From CAWDPQ01 sp049642465 (GTDB lineage: Bacteria > Acidobacteriota > Vicinamibacteria > Vicinamibacterales > 2-12-FULL-66-21), in contig JBAROV010000088.1 of NCBI GenBank assembly GCA_049642465.1, positions 1-64,000 of the forward strand: a stretch of 64,000 nt of DNA. The letters run 5' to 3'. The stretch's first letter is position 1. The number at the start of each line of letters is the position of its first letter. Under the pieces are notes generated by a model. It was not told the origin of the DNA, ran no database searches, and worked only from the letters and a program-made list of their open reading frames with translations. This document shows positions 44,413 through 53,927 of the stretch, in pieces. Made by a program: the position numbers and the translations under genes.

Positions 44413-45020
44413 GACACCTGCTCCACCGCCGATGGCGCCTGCTGGGGATAAAAGCGCTGCAGCAATTTTGCCGCGACGAGGGCCGCCACGGTGCCGATAA
44501 AGGTCGCGATCAGTGTGGGGGCGATGATCGCCGTCGGGTTCGTCGAACCCGCTGCCGCCAGGACGCCGATCATCGACGCCGGTATCAGCTGCACACCGGA
44601 CGTGGTGACGGCCATGAACGTCACCATCGGATTGCTCGCCGTGCCCTTGTCGGGGTTGAGGGTCTGCAGTTCTTCCATGGCTTTGATGCCGAGCGGCGTC
44701 GCGGCGTTGTTGAGGCCGAGCATGTTGGCGGCAAGTGCCAGCACGATCGCGCCTGCCGCGGGATGCCCGGCCGGCACCTCAGGAAACAGCCAGCGCAGGA
44801 GCGGCCTGAGGGCGCGGCCCACCAGCGATACGAGTCCCGCGGCCTCCGCCACTCGCATCATCCCCAGCCAGAGCGTCATGATGCCAACGAGGCCGATGGC
44901 GATCTGAACCGCGCTCGACGCCGATTCCACGGCGCCTCTGGTCACTGCCTCCGCCGTGCCATTGATCGCCGCGACAACGAGCGCGACGGCCATGAGTCCA
45001 AACCAGATGTAATTGAGCAT
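44409..45020 (-). CDS. spmA: SpmA-like membrane protein (nucleoside recognition domain)
   Basis: A 203-residue protein with about five helices and the Gate-domain words PLGIKAMEELQ and TTSGVQLIPASMIGVL. It pairs with the SpmB-like protein encoded next. The ATG at 45020 starts at the first helix (MLNYIWFGLMAVALV); longer starts overlap the divergent sulfatase gene. Confidence 0.85.
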   Translation of the reverse strand: MLNYIWFGLMAVALVVAAINGTAEAVTRGAVESASSAVQIAIGLVGIMTLWLGMMRVAEAAGLVSLVGRALRPLLRWLFPEVPAGHPAAGAIVLALAANMLGLNNAATPLGIKAMEELQTLNPDKGTASNPMVTFMAVTTSGVQLIPASMIGVLAAAGSTNPTAIIAPTLIATFIGTVAALVAAKLLQRFYPQQAPSAVEQVS

Positions 45021-45043
45021 GCAGTGATGGTAGCGTAGCGCGC

Positions 45044-46426
45044 GTGACCCGTCTCCTCCTGACCGCGTTTCTGCTCGGTGCGGCGGCTCTCCTGCCCTCA
45101 CGCGCGACGGGCGTCTCACAGACCGCCACGCGGCCGCTGAATTTCGTCGTGCTCGTGATCGATGACACGCGATGGGATTCGATTGGCGCCGCCGGGAACC
45201 GGATCGTCCAGACACCGCGGATCGATGCGCTCGCGGCCGAAGGCATTCGATTCGCGCAGGCCCGTGTTGTCACTTCCATCTGCATGACGAGCCGCGCCTC
45301 GATTCTCACCGGGCAGTACATGTCGCGGCACGGCATCGACCGGTTCGGCAAACAACTCACCCCGGAAGCCTTCGCGCGGACCTACGCCGGCGCGCTCCGC
45401 ACGTCAGGCTACTGGACTGGACATGTCGGTAAATACGACGTGGGCACGGCACGGGAGAGCGATTACGACTTCGTGCGTGCGTATCACGGGCGTCACTGGA
45501 TCACCGACGGCGCAGGAGAACGCGTGCACGTGACCGAAAAGAATGCTCGCGACTCGCTGGAGTTCCTGCGGACCCGGCCCAAGGACAAACCCTTTTTGCT
45601 CAGCGTCGGCTACTTTGCAGCGCACGCTGAGGACTCAGCGCAAGAGCAGTATCTGCCGCAGGGGTGGAGTGCCAAGCTCTACGAAGGCATCACGGTCCCG
45701 CCTTCTCCGCTGTCAGCGGAGAAATACTTGCGTGCCTTGCCACCGTTCCTGTCGAAGGACTCGAACGAAGGACGTATTCGTTTCAAGTGGCGGTTCGACA
45801 CCCAAGCGCGCTACCAGGAGTACATGATTCGCTACTACCGCCTGATCACCGAGGTGGATGCGGCAATTGGCAGACTCGTGGACGAACTGAAGGCACAAGG
45901 TGTGTACGAGAACACACTGATGGTCTTTATTGGGGACAACGGCTACTTCCACGGCGACCGGGGGCTCGCGGACAAGTGGTACCCGTATGAACAAGCGCTT
46001 CGCGTACCGCTCGTCGTCCGCGATCCTCGCCTGCCCGCGCGACGCCGCGGCGCGACCCGGGACGAGGTGGCGCTGAACATCGATGTGGCTCCCACGGTAC
46101 TCGCTGCCGCGGGCGTGGCCGCCCCTGATGTCATGCAGGGCCGCGATCTTTCGCCGCTGTATCTCGGCGACGCGGTACCGGGCTGGCGGGACGAGTTCTT
46201 TTACGAACACCCCACGATCACGTCACGTGATCGCATCCCCTCCTCTCAGGGTGTGATCCGGCGGGACTGGAAGTATGTGTATTATCCGGAGTTCGAATAC
46301 GAGCAGTTGTTCAATCTGAAGAGCGATCCCGAAGAGATTCGAAATCTTGTAGGCGATCCCCCGTCTGCGAGTGAACTCTCGAAGATGCGGCAGCGCCTCA
46401 AGGAGTGGCGACAACGCGTACGCTGA
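45044..46426 (+). CDS. Secreted sulfatase
   Basis: A 460-residue arylsulfatase-like enzyme. Signal peptide (1-25); N-terminal metal residues VLVIDDTRWDS; the formylglycine site is C80 in CMTSRASILTG, where Thr replaces the usual Pro/Ala. FIGDNGYFHGDRGLADK and the C-terminal domain follow. It starts with GTG at 45044. An activating formylglycine-generating enzyme is not in the window. The substrate is probably a sulfated glycan. It converges on a second sulfatase gene at 46633-48063. Confidence 0.9.
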   Translation: MTRLLLTAFLLGAAALLPSRATGVSQTATRPLNFVVLVIDDTRWDSIGAAGNRIVQTPRIDALAAEGIRFAQARVVTSICMTSRASILTGQYMSRHGIDRFGKQLTPEAFARTYAGALRTSGYWTGHVGKYDVGTARESDYDFVRAYHGRHWITDGAGERVHVTEKNARDSLEFLRTRPKDKPFLLSVGYFAAHAEDSAQEQYLPQGWSAKLYEGITVPPSPLSAEKYLRALPPFLSKDSNEGRIRFKWRFDTQARYQEYMIRYYRLITEVDAAIGRLVDELKAQGVYENTLMVFIGDNGYFHGDRGLADKWYPYEQALRVPLVVRDPRLPARRRGATRDEVALNIDVAPTVLAAAGVAAPDVMQGRDLSPLYLGDAVPGWRDEFFYEHPTITSRDRIPSSQGVIRRDWKYVYYPEFEYEQLFNLKSDPEEIRNLVGDPPSASELSKMRQRLKEWRQRVR

Positions 46427-46443
46427 GTGATCCGTCTGACGCA

Positions 46444-46508
46444 TGTCAGTCGCTGGTGGCTAGTCGCTGGCCCGGCTGACGCTTGTCAGTCGCTGGTCGC
46501 TGGTCGGG
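46444..46508. repeat. Solo array of AGTCGCTGGTCGCTGG heptamers
   Basis: GTCAGTCGCTGG units in two blocks, each led by CTGACGCATGTCAG or CTGACGCTTGTCAG. The word is a G-for-A variant of the cassette heptamer. It lies in the space between two convergent sulfatase genes. Confidence 0.75.
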
Positions 46509-46632
46509 TCTGCCCGTGCCCGGACCTGTGCGCCGCGGCGCCGCTGACCCGATGTGGCTCCGCCGCGCCTCAGGCCTGGACGAGTGTCACTTTACAGATT
46601 CAGCCGATACATGGAAGGAAAGGCGACTCTGT

Positions 46633-48063
46633 CTATCTCGGGATCTTCTCCTCCGGGACCGGCAGCCCGGACCGATCTGTCACGGACAGTGTTGGGAACG
46701 GATCTCCAGTGCGCCGGATCCACTCATCGAGTTCACGTGCGAGGCGTTTCATCTCCGGGGCGACCGAAGGCTCTCGGACCAGATTGCGCAGCTCGCCCGG
46801 GTCTGCGGACAAATCGTAGAGTTCCTCACCGTAGCTGACGTATCGCACGTACTTCCAGCGCGGCGTGCGCAGCATTCGGATCGGGACGCGCCACGCCTGC
46901 TTGCCGTAATACTCCACCACCAGTGATTCACGCACACTTGGAGCGCGCTGGTCGAGTATTGGACGGAGCGATAACCCGTCCACGCCGCTTGGCATTGGAA
47001 CGCCCGTCAGATCGCAAACGGTCGGAAGCAAATCCATCAGGCTCGCGAGGGCATCCGTGCGGGCCGGGCGGATTTTGCCCGGCCACGAAATGACCAGCGG
47101 AATGCGCACCACCTCTTCGTACATGGCCGGTCCCTTGTAGGGTAGTCCGTGCCCACCGCCGTGATCGCCGTGATCTGCACTGAAGATCGTAATCGGAGGA
47201 TCGCCGTCACGACCGAGTGCCGCGAGGACTGTTCCAATCTCGCGGTCGGCGGTCTCGACCAGTTCGTTGTAGAACGCACGGTATCGCCGCCAGACATCAG
47301 GGCCCGCGGCGATAAAGGGCCTTCCCTGATCCTGTTCAAGGTAGTGGCGTTGGGGGAACGGCTTGTTTCGGAGATCGTCGATCAGATTCGATGGGAGCCG
47401 CACGTTGGCCATCGCAGACGCGGCTGGTGTCTGCGAGAGGACGCCATAGATCTCGTGCGGGTTGAGCCAGGAGACGATCAGGAACAGCGGTCGCGTGGGT
47501 TTCGTCGCCGCTCGCGCTCGCAGGAATGCCACGACGCGCGGCGCAAGCGTCGCATCGTCAACTCTCTCGTCGTGCACCTCGAATCCATACTCGCCTGGCG
47601 TGCCGCCGAGGTGCCATTTGCCGAAGTACGCAGTCTCGTATCCCGCTGCCGCCAGCACGCGGGCGAACGTTGGCAGCGAGCGATCGAGCGCAGGGGACAT
47701 CCCCGCGGCAGGACGATCGGTGCCGCGCCCACGACCCTCCGCTGTGTTACCCATGACGCCGGTCCGGTGTGGATACCGTCCCGTCATGAGGGCTGCGCGC
47801 GACGGGGAACATTGCGGCGTCGCCGCGAACGCCCGGGTAAACAGCACACCTTCGCTCGCCAGCCGATCCATGGTCGGCGTGCGAACATCGGTGGCACCCG
47901 CCGCACCGAACGCATCGGCGCGCTGCTGATCCGTCAGTACGATCACCACGTCGGGACGCTGTGAACTCGCCTGAGCTGGCAAGCGCCCGTCGTGCAGGCG
48001 TGTCGCAAAGTCAGGGCGCGGCGTCGCCACAATCGACAGCACGCCGAGGATTGCCGTCACCAT
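46633..48063 (-). CDS. Secreted sulfatase
   Basis: A 476-residue arylsulfatase-like enzyme with the canonical formylglycine site C85 in CSPSRAALMTG, DQQRAD at the N-terminal metal site, and FSADHGDHGGGHGLPYKG. The N-terminal hydrophobic segment (MVTAILGVLSIVATP) looks like a signal. The ATG at 48063 avoids overlap with the DoxX gene promoter. The gene is a paralogue of the sulfatase at 45044, in convergent orientation. Confidence 0.88.
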   Translation of the reverse strand: MVTAILGVLSIVATPRPDFATRLHDGRLPAQASSQRPDVVIVLTDQQRADAFGAAGATDVRTPTMDRLASEGVLFTRAFAATPQCSPSRAALMTGRYPHRTGVMGNTAEGRGRGTDRPAAGMSPALDRSLPTFARVLAAAGYETAYFGKWHLGGTPGEYGFEVHDERVDDATLAPRVVAFLRARAATKPTRPLFLIVSWLNPHEIYGVLSQTPAASAMANVRLPSNLIDDLRNKPFPQRHYLEQDQGRPFIAAGPDVWRRYRAFYNELVETADREIGTVLAALGRDGDPPITIFSADHGDHGGGHGLPYKGPAMYEEVVRIPLVISWPGKIRPARTDALASLMDLLPTVCDLTGVPMPSGVDGLSLRPILDQRAPSVRESLVVEYYGKQAWRVPIRMLRTPRWKYVRYVSYGEELYDLSADPGELRNLVREPSVAPEMKRLARELDEWIRRTGDPFPTLSVTDRSGLPVPEEKIPR

Positions 48064-48166
48064 CCAACGCCCGCGCACTGTGACCAGTGTGACCCTCCCG
48101 ACAACGACCGTCCAGTGACGTAATATACGAACGCAACTGGACGGAATCAAAGGAGAACTTCCCTCG

Positions 48167-48547
48167 ATGGCACGCAAAGCCGCCTACTGGGTCAGCACGG
48201 GTCTTCTTGCCCTGATGTCGCTCTTCGCCGGGTACACATACCTGATGGCCACGCCGGAGGCAGTGACCGGGTTCGCGCATGTGGGTTACCCACAGCACCT
48301 CCGCGTCCTGCTTGGTATTGCGAAACTGACCGGAGCCATCACACTTATCGCCCCTGGGTTCCCACTCCTCAAGGAATGGGCGTATGCGGGGTTCACATTC
48401 GCGTGGATCGCTGCGTCAATTGCGCATTACGTTGCGGGCGACCGGCCAGCCTTCCTGTTTCCACTTGTCCTGCTGGTATTTCTTGGAGTGTCGTACCTGA
48501 CACGACCGGCGGACCGACGGTACTCAGTTCGTCCGATGATCGCCTGA
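48167..48547 (+). CDS. DoxX-like membrane protein
   Basis: A 126-residue protein with four membrane helices, LMSLFAGYTYLMATPEAV and GIAKLTGAITLI, fitting the DoxX-like family. Its role is unknown; family members associate with thiol or membrane oxidoreduction. It is divergent from the sulfatase gene, with about 100 bases for promoters. AAAGGAGAAC lies just before its ATG. Confidence 0.85.
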   Translation: MARKAAYWVSTGLLALMSLFAGYTYLMATPEAVTGFAHVGYPQHLRVLLGIAKLTGAITLIAPGFPLLKEWAYAGFTFAWIAASIAHYVAGDRPAFLFPLVLLVFLGVSYLTRPADRRYSVRPMIA

Positions 48548-48575
48548 AGAGGCCGGATCGAGATCCGGCCTCTTC
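48546..48575. terminator. Perfect 14-bp hairpin, terminator
   Basis: GAAGAGGCCGGATC (48546-48559) pairs perfectly with GATCCGGCCTCTTC (48562-48575) with a two-base gap. It begins inside the DoxX stop codon and lies just before the convergent BACON gene. There is no T-tract, but it is the strongest hairpin in the area and serves both genes. Confidence 0.6.
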
Positions 48576-48595
48576 GAACGGTGGTCGCGCGGGCG

Positions 48596-49783
48596 TCAGA
48601 AAGCCTGCGTGATCCGCACGACCTTGTCCGCGACCGTGATCGTCCCGCTGCGAGCGCTGCCGCTGGTGTTTGCCGCTACCGTGAACGTCACGGGGTTGTC
48701 GCCGGCCTTCGGCGTTGACGGCGAAATGGTGATCCACGGCACGTCCGCTCGAGCCTCCCACCGACACGCCTCCTGCGTTGCCCCGCCGCACGTGATCGGA
48801 TCGCTGATCTGAATCACGTTGAACGTGCCAGGGCCGCCGCTCGACCCAAAGGCAATGGCATCGGTACTCACGGAATAGTAGCAACCCGCCTGAGCGATTT
48901 GCAGGTTCTGTCCAGCCGTGACAGTAGGCCATCGCAGTTTCACGACACTCTGACGCGGGGGGCCCCAGTTGTCGGAGACCCTGAACGAGACGGCGCCGGA
49001 TCCGTTCCCGGACTGCCCGGCAACGACCGAGATCCACGAGGCGTCAGGCTCCGCGGTCCACGTGCATCCTGCTTGGGTCGTGATCGTCGCTGTCAGGTCG
49101 AACGGCACAGACATGCAAGGCGTGAACTCGATCGGCGACACGGAATAGTCACAGGCGACTGGTGTCTCGCCCGTTTGCGTCACGAGGAACGTCCGATCGA
49201 TGACGGCAATTCCACCGGTCCGCGTCGCGGGCTCGCTGTTTCTCGCCACTGAATACGTGACGGTTCCGTTGCCGTTTCCGCTGGTCCCCGCTGTGACAGT
49301 GAGCCACGCCACAGCGCTGGTCGCCGACCACTGGCAGTGGCTCGGGGCGGTCACGTTGAAGCTGCCAACTGCTGCGTCCTTGCCGAACGAGGCGCTCGTG
49401 GGCGTGATATCGAGCGTGCAGGCCACCACGCCGTCCTGCCGTACAGCGACAGTCTGACCTGCAACCGTCAACGCGCCCGATCGCTCAGTGGTATTCGCGT
49501 TTGCTGTCAGGCTGACGTTCACACTGCCGTTTCCGGAACCACTGGCGCCACTCGTAATGGTCATCCAGCCTCGATCTGACGTCGCGGTCCAGGAACAGTT
49601 GGCTGCCGTCGTAATGTTCACCGAGCCGGGTCCACCAGACGATCCGAAGGACAAGGACGCGGTCGAAAGAGTATATGTGCACGGAGTTGGCGTCGGTTCG
49701 GTCGGTGAGCTCTTGCCACAGGCGACTAGACCTGCTGCGAGCACCACGAGCGAGGCGACGCATATTGCTACCTGTCTTCGCAT
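48596..49783 (-). CDS. Lipoprotein with four BACON-type beta domains
   Basis: A 395-residue protein with a lipobox-type signal (LVVLAAGLVACGKSS) and four repeats of about 90 residues, each with a pattern such as CSWTATSDRGWMTITSG, GSGNGSVNVSL and VAVRQDG. These are BACON (Bacteroidetes-associated carbohydrate-binding often N-terminal) domains, in lipoproteins that may bind glycans or mucin-like surfaces. The third repeat is degenerate. GGGGCGAC precedes the ATG at 49783; longer starts add no signal. Confidence 0.85.
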   Translation of the reverse strand: MRRQVAICVASLVVLAAGLVACGKSSPTEPTPTPCTYTLSTASLSFGSSGGPGSVNITTAANCSWTATSDRGWMTITSGASGSGNGSVNVSLTANANTTERSGALTVAGQTVAVRQDGVVACTLDITPTSASFGKDAAVGSFNVTAPSHCQWSATSAVAWLTVTAGTSGNGNGTVTYSVARNSEPATRTGGIAVIDRTFLVTQTGETPVACDYSVSPIEFTPCMSVPFDLTATITTQAGCTWTAEPDASWISVVAGQSGNGSGAVSFRVSDNWGPPRQSVVKLRWPTVTAGQNLQIAQAGCYYSVSTDAIAFGSSGGPGTFNVIQISDPITCGGATQEACRWEARADVPWITISPSTPKAGDNPVTFTVAANTSGSARSGTITVADKVVRITQAF

Positions 49784-50033
49784 GTCGCCCCCAATGATTG
49801 GTACCAGTGTCCAAAGCAACACGGCCGCCAACGGGCGACGGCCTCGAAACGCCTGAACTCGGCCCACTAAACGCCCCAAAGCCGATTCAGGGCCGTCTCC
49901 ACTGGGAAATCTCCCGCCAAACGAGAGAATTCCCCCACCTCGGGCCAGCCTCCGGCACTGAAATCGGCATTGTCACCGGATCGGATCTTGATCCAATCCT
50001 CGGCGGAGCACGTGCGAAAGCACGCGAATTCAC

Positions 50034-50954
50034 ATGACTTCGCGCTACCCGTATTCGGTGGTTATTGCTCTCCTGGCGGCCACGATGGCGAACGGACCCA
50101 TCGTTGCCCGCGATGCCGACCCGCCTTCTTCATTCCTGACGGGACGCGCGTTTCAGTACCAGGTCGTCGCCGGCGACACCATCACGCTCGTGAGCGCCAG
50201 GTACGGCATCCATCCATCTGAGATCATCGAGCGTAATAGACTGAAGCCAAATGCGGTCTTCACTCCGGGACAGATCCTGGAGCTGGAGAACCTGCACATT
50301 GTTCCCGTTGTCGATGACGATGTGGCGCTCGTGATTAATGTGCCGCAGCGTATGTTGTTCCTGGACGAAGGCGACCGCGCGTCGGGTTATCCGATCGCCG
50401 TCGGACGTCGGGATTGGCCGACACCACTCGGCGACTTCAACATCGTTGTCAAGGAGACAGAGCCGACGTGGGATGTTCCTGAATCGATTCAGGAGGAAAT
50501 GCGGCGCGAAGGGCGCGTCGTGCTGGAGAAGGTTCCCCCTGGCCCCGAGAATCCACTCGGTGCGTTCTGGCTCGGACTCAGTCTGGGATCCGTCGGGATT
50601 CACGGCACCAATGCGCCATCGAGCATCTTCCGAAGCACCACCCACGGGTGCATCAGGATGCACCCCGACGACATCGCGGCGCTGTTTCCGCGAGTGGTGA
50701 CCGGCACGCGCGGCCGAATCGTCTACTCGCCGGTCTTGCTCGCCAAAACCGCCGACGGAATCTTCGTCGAAGCCCATCCCGATATTTACCGGCGAATGGC
50801 CGGCGATCCACTCGCCCTTGTGCGGGACATCGCGAATGCCGTCGGGATCGCGAACGAGATCGACTGGCTGCAGGTGGCAAGGGCACTCAAAGCGAGACGT
50901 GGCATGGCGGTCCCTGTGGCCAGCGCCACGTCCCCACGCTCATCGCTGAATTGA
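50034..50954 (+). CDS. L,D-transpeptidase with LysM domain
   Basis: A 306-residue periplasmic enzyme. Signal-like N terminus (1-25), a LysM domain (about 41-88, YQVVAGDTITLVSARYGI), and a YkuD catalytic domain (about 95-235) with the conserved HGTNAPSSIF and HGCIRM, whose C206 is the nucleophile. It would cross-link peptidoglycan stem peptides or attach lipoproteins. The gene overlaps the convergent cytochrome gene by 15 bases at the 3' end. Confidence 0.92.
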   Translation: MTSRYPYSVVIALLAATMANGPIVARDADPPSSFLTGRAFQYQVVAGDTITLVSARYGIHPSEIIERNRLKPNAVFTPGQILELENLHIVPVVDDDVALVINVPQRMLFLDEGDRASGYPIAVGRRDWPTPLGDFNIVVKETEPTWDVPESIQEEMRREGRVVLEKVPPGPENPLGAFWLGLSLGSVGIHGTNAPSSIFRSTTHGCIRMHPDDIAALFPRVVTGTRGRIVYSPVLLAKTADGIFVEAHPDIYRRMAGDPLALVRDIANAVGIANEIDWLQVARALKARRGMAVPVASATSPRSSLN

Positions 50955-51395
50955 TTCGACGTACTTCACGAGATTTCGAATGCGCAGCACGGTGACGTTC
51001 TTCTCGTCATATCGAAACACATCTCCCCATATCGGCATCTCCTCGACGCCGTGGGCCGGGCTCTCCGTTTTACCTGTCCCCTTGATGACGTACTCCACGT
51101 CAACGGCATCGAACTTCCCTCCATGCCGTTTCGCGATAGTCGTCAGATCGGCAACTGGCATTTTCATCGCGGGCGCAGCAGGTCCGTTGCCCGTGCCGTC
51201 CAGCCCGTGGCACACGGCACAGTAGGCCACGTAGTTGTCCCGCCCTTCCACCGACACGATTGGCACAGCACGGCCGGCCTTGACCTTCGGAACCTGCGTC
51301 TGACCGGACGGGGTCTGCGCGGATATCGGCGCGCCCAGGACCCAAGCGAGGACGAGGCAGCCGGCAACAAGAATTCTTGCAGAGCAGCTCACCAT
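50940..51395 (-). CDS. Secreted monohaem cytochrome c
   Basis: A 151-residue protein. Signal peptide (1-26), then a class I cytochrome c domain with C59-A-V-C62-H63 and a Met in KMPVADL or EEMPIWGDVF as candidate axial ligand. It would carry electrons in the periplasm. It runs on the minus strand between the L,D-transpeptidase and the UbiB-like gene. Confidence 0.88.
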   Translation of the reverse strand: MVSCSARILVAGCLVLAWVLGAPISAQTPSGQTQVPKVKAGRAVPIVSVEGRDNYVAYCAVCHGLDGTGNGPAAPAMKMPVADLTTIAKRHGGKFDAVDVEYVIKGTGKTESPAHGVEEMPIWGDVFRYDEKNVTVLRIRNLVKYVESIQR

Positions 51396-51450
51396 AAATA
51401 CCTCTCAGTCTTACGTGTTGTTCAAAACCAAACCTTTCAGGCCGGATCGG

Positions 51451-53187
51451 CTACAGCCGACCGGATCTCAGAATTCCGATCGCCAGGCCGATGCCAAGCA
51501 CACCGGCCACGACGAAGCCCGCGAGTCCGAGCGACGGATAACCGCTCAGCGATGAACTCGCCGCGGCATGCATGACAACGGCAGAGCCGATGACGATGGC
51601 GGCGATGACGATCGCAAAGCTGAGACGATTGCTCGAGCGGTCCATTTCTCGAATGAAGTAATCGAGGTTTCGATGGATGAATTGGATGCGCAAACCGTCG
51701 GTTCGTGCCTTGCGAGTGATGTCCGCAAGGTCACGCGGCAGTGCACGGAGCGCGCTCAACGCCTCATGCCCGACGTCTGCGGTTCGGTACGCCACCGCCG
51801 CCGGCGTGTGTTTCTGCCGCAAGAGGTATTCCACGAGCGGAGCCGCGTGTTCGACCATTTTGAATGACGGATCCAGGTCACGCCCGATACCCTCGATCGT
51901 GCTGACCGCTTTGATGAGGAGCAGAAGATCGGCAGGCAGTTTCAACCGGTGGCGCGACATCGCGTCGGTGATTGACGAGAGTACCGTCCCGAGTGACAGC
52001 GCGCCGAGCGAGAGATCGGCGTACACATCCAGCATTTCTTCGATGTCGCGTGCCAGTTCGGCCATGTCGACTGGCCGCAGCGGCGTCGCCACGCTGACGA
52101 CAATCTCGGCGAGCCGGTCCGAGTCCCGGCGCGACACAGCGAGAATCGTTTCTGCGAGACGCTCGCGCATCTGCCGGTTCAACCGTCCAACGATCCCGAA
52201 GTCGATGAACGCGACGATGTCGCCAGGCAACGCGAGAACATTGCCCGGATGTGGGTCGGCGTGAAACAAGCCGTGGACGAGGATCTGTTTCAGTACGACG
52301 TCTGCACCGCGGCGGGCGACGACCCGCGGGTCGAGTGCCCGTCCGTCCTCCGTGCCCACGGCCGATACCTTGATCCCGTCGAGGAATTCCATCGTCAAGA
52401 CTGCCGGCGTCGTCAATGGCCAGCAGATGACCGGGTAGGCCACGGTCGGGTCGCCGGCGAACTGGCCGGCCACACGCTCGATGATGTGTCCCTCGCGTGA
52501 AAGATCCTGTTCGCGGCGGATCGTGCGGGCGAATTCATCGACCAGCTCCGACAAGCTGTAGAGGTGTGCGTCGGTGACGTAGCGCTCGGCGAGGGTGGCA
52601 AGATCAGCCAGAATCGCGAGGTCCGCCTCGATCACCCTCTCGATGCCGGGCCTTCGCACCTTGACGGCGACCACTTCACCCGAGTGAAGAGTCGCCTTGT
52701 GGACCTGTGCGATTGAGGCCGCGGCAAGTGGCTCGGGACAAAACTCCGCGAACAGCTCACCAATTGGCCGGCTCAGTGCCTCTTCAATCGATCGTTCCGC
52801 GACACCTGGCGCGAGGGGAGGCACCGAGTCCTGCAACAACGCCAGTTCCGCGATGACATCGGGCGGCAGAAGGTCGGCTCGTGTGCTCAGCGCCTGACCG
52901 AACTTGATGAAGGTGGGTCCCAGCGCCTCGAAGGCAAGGCGGATGCGCGTCGGCCGACTCAGCTCCGTGTAGCCGTCGTGTCCAAGTGCTGACAGTACTC
53001 GCCGGCCCGCTGCCAGATACGACGTCAAGTGCAGGGCATGTACAACATCAGCAAAGCCAAACCTCACGAGAACGGAGACAATCTCGCTGTACCGGCGCAT
53101 GTGACCGACGCGAGCCACGCCCCGCCTGACCATGCCCGCGTCTACTTGCGGCGTCACTTCGGGCTGCGGCAAAACGGCGCGGGACAT
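51451..53187 (-). CDS. AarF/UbiB-family kinase-like protein
   Basis: A 578-residue ABC1/UbiB protein with KxGQ (FIKFGQALSTRADLLP), the A-rich loop (AAASIAQVHKATLHSGEVVAVKVRRPGI), EFLDG and HADPHPGN, plus two C-terminal membrane helices (about 515-575). Members support ubiquinone or other prenyl-lipid metabolism and have atypical kinase/ATPase activity. The ATG at 53187 is used because AAGGAG lies four to five bases before it; a GTG three bases earlier is too close. Confidence 0.9.
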   Translation of the reverse strand: MSRAVLPQPEVTPQVDAGMVRRGVARVGHMRRYSEIVSVLVRFGFADVVHALHLTSYLAAGRRVLSALGHDGYTELSRPTRIRLAFEALGPTFIKFGQALSTRADLLPPDVIAELALLQDSVPPLAPGVAERSIEEALSRPIGELFAEFCPEPLAAASIAQVHKATLHSGEVVAVKVRRPGIERVIEADLAILADLATLAERYVTDAHLYSLSELVDEFARTIRREQDLSREGHIIERVAGQFAGDPTVAYPVICWPLTTPAVLTMEFLDGIKVSAVGTEDGRALDPRVVARRGADVVLKQILVHGLFHADPHPGNVLALPGDIVAFIDFGIVGRLNRQMRERLAETILAVSRRDSDRLAEIVVSVATPLRPVDMAELARDIEEMLDVYADLSLGALSLGTVLSSITDAMSRHRLKLPADLLLLIKAVSTIEGIGRDLDPSFKMVEHAAPLVEYLLRQKHTPAAVAYRTADVGHEALSALRALPRDLADITRKARTDGLRIQFIHRNLDYFIREMDRSSNRLSFAIVIAAIVIGSAVVMHAAASSSLSGYPSLGLAGFVVAGVLGIGLAIGILRSGRL

Positions 53188-53299
53188 CACACTCCTTCGC
53201 AGTGCAATCCAAATACCTATCCGGCACCTGAGCGGGTGTGGCGATCAAAGGAGTGAGCGCTGCTCCCGGGCCGAACTTCGCGTGTTTTTTCCTCCTACC

Positions 53300-53314
53300 G
53301 GGGAATTGTCCACG
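53300..53314. promoter_or_regulatory. GGGGAATTGTCCACG intergenic motif, copy 1
   Basis: This motif occurs between the divergent UbiB-like gene (start 53187) and UspA gene (start 53432), 113 and 118 bases from the respective starts. Related copies are at 55201, 55222, 58497 and 60398. It is proposed as a regulatory site; the binding factor is unknown. Confidence 0.35.
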
Positions 53315-53431
53315 CCCGTGCCTAATCGTTTGTGTGAATTGCGGCGGCGACGGCCGCTCCCGTCGGAGTGCCGATTGCATTGAAGATCAGTGAATACAGC
53401 GCAAACGCTTCGCATCGAAGGAGTCAGCGTC

Positions 53432-53917
53432 ATGCAACCCATCAAGATCATCCTGGTGCCGACCGATTTCAGTCCGGCTTCCAAACGGGCGCTGCGGTAC
53501 GCCTGTAACCTCGCCGATGCGACCGGCGCGTCGCTGCAAATCATCCATGTCATGGAGAACCCGTATCTGCCAAACGCATTCAGCGGGTATTACGCGCCGC
53601 TGCCAGGCGAATTCCTCGAGGACCTCGATCGGCGCACGCGTGCCGAGCTCGAAGCGCAACTGACGGCCGAGGAGAAGAACAAGTATTCGGCGGTGTTCGT
53701 GCTCCGCATGGGATCGCCCGCGCACGAGATCCTCGAGTACCTGAACGATCAGGACGCGATTGACCTCGTGGTGATGGCAACCGCAGGCCGCGGCGGCGTC
53801 GCGCGTCTGATGATGGGAAGCGTCGCCGACAAGGTCGTGCGCGCCGCGCCCTGCCCGGTCCTCACACTGCACCCGGCCGAGCAGGTCGCGACTGGAACAA
53901 CGTTTCGAGCTGCTTGA
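53432..53917 (+). CDS. Universal stress protein (UspA family)
   Basis: A 161-residue single-domain protein. VPTDFSPASKRALRYACNLA is the N-terminal strand and helix, and GRGGVARLMMGSVADKV matches the ATP-binding G-2x-G-9x-G(S) motif, so nucleotide binding is expected. GAAGGAG lies nine bases upstream of ATG 53432, so the earlier open start is not used. Its neighbours (DUF302, CBS, erythromycin esterase-like) form a stress-type group. Confidence 0.9.
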   Translation: MQPIKIILVPTDFSPASKRALRYACNLADATGASLQIIHVMENPYLPNAFSGYYAPLPGEFLEDLDRRTRAELEAQLTAEEKNKYSAVFVLRMGSPAHEILEYLNDQDAIDLVVMATAGRGGVARLMMGSVADKVVRAAPCPVLTLHPAEQVATGTTFRAA

Positions 53918-53927
53918 GGGACGCGAT

